A stretch of 13,205 nt of DNA from Gammaproteobacteria bacterium (lineage in GTDB: Bacteria; Pseudomonadota; Gammaproteobacteria; Steroidobacterales; Woeseiaceae). This document shows, piece by piece, positions 12,574 through 13,205 of the stretch. Position numbers and translations under genes: made by a program. Numbering within the stretch: the stretch's first letter is position 1; each line of letters begins with the position of its first letter. The notes below the pieces were generated by a model. The model ran no database searches and was not told the origin of the DNA. It was given only the letters and a program-made list of their open reading frames with translations. The stretch covers positions 1 through 13,205 of the forward strand of contig JAOUNK010000050.1 in assembly GCA_029881015.1 (NCBI GenBank). The letters run 5' to 3'.

Positions 12574-13205
12574 TGCGGGCGCTGCGCGCCTCGATCCTGC
12601 ATTGCCTCGCCGATCCCGGCGAAGAGTCCCGTGACTCGGCCTGCGAGTACTTCGAGGATGGCCTGCTGCTCGTCGACGACGGGCACATCGTCAAGGCAGG
12701 CGATGCGGCCGGGGTCGAGAGCGAACTGCCGCGTGACGTAGAGATTGTCGACTACACGGGCAAGCTCATCGTCCCCGGGCTGATCGACTGCCACGTGCAT
12801 TTCCCGCAGCTCGACATCATCGGCTCCTACGGTGCGCAGTTGCTGGACTGGCTGAACCAGTATGCCTACCCGGCCGAAGCCCGGTTCGCCGACCCGGCGT
12901 ACGCACGTGAGGTCGCTGCCGTCTTCGTCGACGAGCTGCTCGCCAACGGGACGACGACCGCGCTCGTCTTCGGCACGGTGCATGCACACTCGGCGGACGC
13001 TATTTTCGAGGCGGCCGAGGCCAGGGGCATGCGACTCATCGCGGGCAAGGTGCTCATGGACAGCAACTGCCCGGAGGAGCTGCGCGACGACGCGGCTTCA
13101 GGCTACGCGGACAGCAAGGCACTCATCGAGCGCTGGCACGGCAAGGGGCGTCTGGGCTACGCGATTACGCCGCGTTTTGCGCTCACATCCTCCGCTGAGC
13201 AGCTC
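12573..13205 (+). CDS. guaD: Guanine deaminase, N-terminal half (3' truncated by window edge)
   Basis: 211 codons are open from the GTG at 12573 to the last base; full-length GuaD is usually about 430-440 residues, so roughly half is visible. The enzyme deaminates guanine to xanthine, feeding XdhAB. It belongs to the amidohydrolase superfamily. Visible: a small N-terminal beta domain with DGLLLVDDGHIVKAG (29-43), the metal-binding motif IVPGLIDCHVHFPQLDIIGS (66-85) with His74 and His76, the guanine-deaminase-type GAQLLDWLNQYAYPAEARF (87-105), NGTTTALVFGT (125-135), GKVLMDSNCPEEL (158-170) and YAITPRFALTSS (196-207). These distinguish GuaD from cytosine deaminases and chlorohydrolases. The later zinc ligands lie beyond the edge. 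The GTG start shares one base with the allA stop and has GGAGG seven bases upstream. Confidence 0.95.
   Translation, partial: MRALRASILHCLADPGEESRDSACEYFEDGLLLVDDGHIVKAGDAAGVESELPRDVEIVDYTGKLIVPGLIDCHVHFPQLDIIGSYGAQLLDWLNQYAYPAEARFADPAYAREVAAVFVDELLANGTTTALVFGTVHAHSADAIFEAAEARGMRLIAGKVLMDSNCPEELRDDAASGYADSKALIERWHGKGRLGYAITPRFALTSSAEQL

Noticed and set aside
1..13205. tRNA genes, insertion sequences, CRISPR arrays or attachment sites
   Set aside because: No repeat-spacer array, transposase motif, terminal inverted repeat pair or tRNA-like cloverleaf was seen; the window is almost fully covered by the described genes.

Overview
This 13.2 kb, high-GC window looks like a chromosomal segment of a proteobacterium, most likely a marine or environmental gammaproteobacterium. 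That assignment is an inference from GC content, the PuuD/PuuE/XdhABC-type gene set, the RidA-type lipoprotein and the kinase-like gene at the left end; no rRNA or other phylogenetic marker is present.

Layout. (1) Positions 2-577, + strand: the 3' part of a kinase-fold protein cut off by the left edge. (2) Positions 597-3294, - strand: a compact three-gene unit, transcribed leftward as Tat-exported small subunit (gluconate 2-dehydrogenase subunit 3 family), GMC flavoprotein, then RidA-family lipoprotein. All three products seem destined for the cell envelope, the flavoprotein by hitch-hiking on the Tat subunit. (3) Positions 3295-3412: a short divergent control region with overlapping back-to-back promoter candidates and a perfect 12-bp palindrome. 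(4) Positions 3413-13205 (right edge), + strand: one very tightly packed purine-degradation operon, uraH-xdhA-xdhB-xdhC-puuD-puuE-uraD-alc-allA-guaD. Every junction is an overlap or a gap of at most 4 bp, and guaD is cut by the right edge.

How the operon works. Guanine deaminase (GuaD) makes xanthine. XdhAB, matured by XdhC, oxidises hypoxanthine and xanthine to urate. Membrane PuuD, with a fused cytochrome c domain, oxidises urate to 5-hydroxyisourate and should pass electrons to the respiratory chain rather than making H2O2. UraH and UraD give OHCU and then S-allantoin. PuuE opens allantoin to allantoate, Alc releases one urea to give ureidoglycolate, and AllA releases the second urea to give glyoxylate. 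Every enzymatic step from guanine to glyoxylate plus two ureas is therefore encoded in this one unit. No transporter, regulator or urease gene lies inside the window.

The least conventional part is the divergent leftward unit: an envelope GMC dehydrogenase paired with an exported RidA (imine/enamine hydrolase family), next to a purine-degradation operon and possibly sharing its operator. Its substrate cannot be read from the sequence.
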